DNA of 64,000 nt, from NCBI RefSeq assembly GCF_001570565.1, contig NZ_BBXE01000022.1, positions 62,001 to 126,000 on the forward strand, in the 5' to 3' direction. The notes below the pieces were generated by a model. That model was not told where the DNA came from. It saw only the letters and a list, made by a program, of their open reading frames with translations, and ran no database searches. Origin of the DNA: Herbidospora yilanensis. GTDB lineage: Bacteria > Actinomycetota > Actinomycetes > Streptosporangiales > Streptosporangiaceae. Of this stretch, positions 61,533-64,000 are shown one piece after another (the first letter of the stretch is position 1; each line of letters begins with the position of its first letter). The translations under genes and the position numbers were made by a program.

Positions 61533-61698
61533 GGGCGGGTCCACCACTGGAACCACGGCCGCGTCGCGCGTAAATACCCTCGCCCCTGGCTCCCGGCAAT
61601 GACCGAATTGCGCCAGATTTCTGACATTTCTTGACATGGCGCCAGTCAGTCAAGCTCTCGTCTACTCGAATCGTCACCGCGGCATTCGAAGGGACGAA

Positions 61699-64000
61699 AT
61701 GGGACCTGACGCGCGCCCCAGAAGTTCATGGCCGCTCGTCGGACGCGCCGCCGCCCTGCGTGTCATCACCGAATCGGCGGCGCAGCCGGACGTCGAAGGC
61801 GTCGTGGTCGTCGGCCCGCCGGGGGTGGGCCGCACCCGACTGGTCAAGGAGGCGGCGACCCGGCTGACGGCCGCGGGTCACCCCGTCTCCTCGGCGACCG
61901 GCACCCGGGCGGCCGGCACGATCTCGCTCGGCGCCCTGCTCCACCTGGCCCCGCCGGGCGACGCGGCCGGCACCTTCGCCCGGATCGTGGCACGGTTCGG
62001 CGCCCCCGGCGGACGGCGGCCGGTGCTGGTGGTCGACGACGCCCACCTGCTCGACCCGGCCTCGGCCGCGCTGGTCTTCCAGCTCGCCGTGCACACCCGC
62101 ACGTTCGTGGTGCTGACCGTCCGGCAGGGCCAGGCCGCGCCCGACGTGGTCACCGCGCTCTGGAAGGAACGGGTCGCCCGCCGGGTGGAACTCGGGCCCC
62201 TCGGCGACGACGAGATCGACACCGTGCTCGAACGCGGCCTCGGCGGCCCCCTCGACGCGGTCACCCGGCGCAGCCTGCGCCGCCTGTCGGCGGGCAACCC
62301 CCTGGTGTTGTACGAACTGGTGCAGTCGGCCCTGGAGGGAGGGTCCCTCCGTACCGTCGACGGCCTGTGGCACCTGGAGGGGCACCTGCGGGTCACCGGC
62401 CGGCTGGGCGACCTCATCGAGGCCCAGATGGACGTCGACGACGCGGCCGTGCTGAGCGTTCTGGAGGTGCTGGCCTGCAAGGAGCCGCTCGGCCAGTCAG
62501 TGGTGGAGTCGATCACGGGCCACGCGGCGGTCGTCGAGGCCGAACGCCGGGGGCTCGTTCTGCTCGAACGCTCCGGCCAGCGTATCCAGACCCGGCTCAC
62601 CATCCCGGCCTACGCCGGAGTGATCAGGGCCCGGATGCCCCGGGCGCGGCACCGGGCGATCTGGGAGAGCCTGGCCGAGTCGCTCGCCAAGACCCCGCGC
62701 CGCCGCGCCGACGACGCGCTCGAACTGGCCGTCTCGCGGCAGCGGGCCGGGCTCGGCTCCTCGGTGGGGGAACTGCTCGCGGGGGCCCGCCAGGCGGCCG
62801 AGCACCTGGAGTTCGACATGGCCGAGCGGCTCGCCATGGCCACCCGCGAGGCCGGGGGAGGCGTCGACGCCGACCTGACGCTGGCCGAGGTGCTGGCCTG
62901 GCAGGGCCGCTACGAGGCGGCGGCCGGGATGCTGCCCGAGCCGGAGGAGTGCGTCGACGAGGAGAGCTCCGACCGCCGCGCGATGTTGCAGGAACGCATC
63001 GACTACTGGCACCGCGAGGCCGCCCCGGCCGGCGGCCACCCGCCCGGCGAACGCGCCGCCGAGGCGGTGTCGACGTGGATCGTCCTGCTGGAGGGCGACG
63101 TCGCCCGGTCGATCGCGGTCGGGAGCGCACTGCTGGCCCTGCCCGACCCGCAGCTCCCGCCCCGCGCCGTCACCTGGGCCGCGACGGCGGTCATGGTGGC
63201 CGCGGGCCTCACGGGCGACCGGCGGCTCGTCGACCAGGCCGCCGCGACCGGGCTGCACATCGCCGTCGAGCACCGCAACACCCTGCCGCGGGCCCAGGCG
63301 CAGGTGCGCAGCGTGCGGTGCGTGGCCCTGGTGTTGTCGGGCGCGCTCGTCGACGCCGCCGCCGCCGTCGAGGCGGGCTACCAGGAGGCGGTCCGGACCC
63401 AGCTCCCGCAGACGGTCGGCATCTGGACGGGCCTGCGCGGCATCGTCGCCAAGGCCCAGGGCCGGACGACCCTGGCCCAGCAGGCGCTCCGCGAGTCGAT
63501 CGTGCTGCTCGAAGGCCACGACCCGCTCCGCCTCCAGCGTCTCTACCTGTCGGAACTCGTCGGCGCCCACGCCATGGCGGGCGACACCGCCGGGGTCGAC
63601 CAGTGGCTGGCCCGGATGGAGGAGACCCCGGCCCCGCCCGGCGCCCTGGTCGACCCGTGGATCAACCGCAACCGCGCCTGGGCCGCCGTCGCCGCCTCCG
63701 ACCTGCCGCTCGCCGCCGACCGCGCGCTCACCGCCGCGAAGGAGGCCCGCCGGGCCGGCGCGCCCCTGCTGGAGGCGCACGCCCTGGCCGACGCCTGCCG
63801 GATGGGCGCCGCCGGCGCGGCCCGCGACCGCCTGGCCGAACTCTCCGTCACCACCCCGACCTCGGTGACCAGGGCGTTCGCCGCCATGGCCGCCGCCCAC
63901 GCGGAAGAGGACCCTGATCTGCTGCTGGAGTCGGCCGGAACGCTGGCCCGCCTCGGACACACGCTGGCCGGGGCCGAATGCGCCGCGACCTCCTATCGGT
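61699..64000 (+). CDS. LAL/MalT-like ATPase regulator, runs off right edge
   Basis: At least 767 residues in the window, still open at the end. It starts MGPDARPRSSWPLVGRAAAL after a GAAGGGA ribosome site. Residues about 13-200 are a STAND-type ATPase. The Walker A reads GPPGVGRT (39-46), with Arg where the catalytic Lys is normally found, while Walker B is normal (VLVVDDAHLLD). The rest is TPR-like helices (AERLAMATREAGGG, ALRESIVLLEGHD). A LuxR helix-turn-helix is expected at the C-terminus beyond the window. The 166-base gap before it holds a TTGACA hexamer (61631) but no clear -10 box. Probably a cluster regulator. Confidence 0.8.
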   Translation, partial: MGPDARPRSSWPLVGRAAALRVITESAAQPDVEGVVVVGPPGVGRTRLVKEAATRLTAAGHPVSSATGTRAAGTISLGALLHLAPPGDAAGTFARIVARFGAPGGRRPVLVVDDAHLLDPASAALVFQLAVHTRTFVVLTVRQGQAAPDVVTALWKERVARRVELGPLGDDEIDTVLERGLGGPLDAVTRRSLRRLSAGNPLVLYELVQSALEGGSLRTVDGLWHLEGHLRVTGRLGDLIEAQMDVDDAAVLSVLEVLACKEPLGQSVVESITGHAAVVEAERRGLVLLERSGQRIQTRLTIPAYAGVIRARMPRARHRAIWESLAESLAKTPRRRADDALELAVSRQRAGLGSSVGELLAGARQAAEHLEFDMAERLAMATREAGGGVDADLTLAEVLAWQGRYEAAAGMLPEPEECVDEESSDRRAMLQERIDYWHREAAPAGGHPPGERAAEAVSTWIVLLEGDVARSIAVGSALLALPDPQLPPRAVTWAATAVMVAAGLTGDRRLVDQAAATGLHIAVEHRNTLPRAQAQVRSVRCVALVLSGALVDAAAAVEAGYQEAVRTQLPQTVGIWTGLRGIVAKAQGRTTLAQQALRESIVLLEGHDPLRLQRLYLSELVGAHAMAGDTAGVDQWLARMEETPAPPGALVDPWINRNRAWAAVAASDLPLAADRALTAAKEARRAGAPLLEAHALADACRMGAAGAARDRLAELSVTTPTSVTRAFAAMAAAHAEEDPDLLLESAGTLARLGHTLAGAECAATSYR

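Noticed and set aside
61533-61698. Promoter for the LAL-type regulator from TTGACA at 61631
   Set aside because: No convincing -10 hexamer lies 16-19 bases downstream, and the three-part promoter motif of the cluster is absent, so no promoter is annotated.

Overview
The window is very GC-rich, with dense genes, frequent GTG starts and many 1-4 base stop/start overlaps (GTGA, ATGA, TGATG). This fits a filamentous actinomycete, plausibly Streptosporangiaceae or a relative, but the sequence does not fix the family. No rRNA, tRNA, CRISPR array, insertion sequence or phage gene was seen, and no gene-free stretch exceeds 300 bases.

Region 1 (1-11.1 kb) is metabolic. It holds the start of an NAD-dependent formate dehydrogenase with a LysR regulator, then a seven-gene minus-strand L-arabinose operon: sugar-binding lipoprotein, ABC ATPase, two permeases, araB, araD, araA. 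Two LacI-type operator palindromes lie in front of it. An MFS exporter lies upstream.

Region 2 (11.2-19.7 kb) is mixed. It has a secreted collagen-like protein with an extreme histidine-rich segment, a small membrane-anchored protein, an aldo/keto reductase, a DHFR-fold reductase, a drug-type MFS pump, and a three-domain kinase/M23-like/aminotransferase protein.

Region 3 (19.8-42.1 kb) is the first candidate novel system. A 4255-residue Tc-toxin A-like protein carries about 30 hemopexin-like repeats. It is followed in the same operon by two zincin-like proteins and two HopA1-effector-like proteins. A convergent operon carries two more zincin-like proteins, a frame-disrupted collagen-like ORF and a DUF6493-like protein. 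All six putative cargo proteins start with a Lys/Arg-rich tag. No TcB or TcC (Rhs/YD-repeat) gene is present.

Region 4 (42.2-43.9 kb) holds a DUF1707 membrane protein and a divergent ArsR/carboxymuconolactone-decarboxylase-family pair.

Region 5 (43.9 kb to the right end) is the second candidate: a RiPP-type biosynthetic cluster. One arm has an ABC exporter, YcaO, TfuA, P450, methyltransferase and LuxR regulator. The other has a precursor-like peptide ending in a Cys-Leu-Cys/Gly-Ser tail, a radical SAM-SPASM enzyme, a PqqD-like protein and a flavoprotein. A third arm has a leader-only paralogue, a cyclase/ATPase regulator, a cytosolic subtilisin and a GAF protein. An ATP-grasp enzyme fused to a SARP regulator and an LAL-type regulator complete it. 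All three arms start from promoters of one architecture: palindrome CCCAC-N4-GTGGGG abutting a TTG(T/G)CC -35 box, then a 19-base spacer. This ties them into one regulon.
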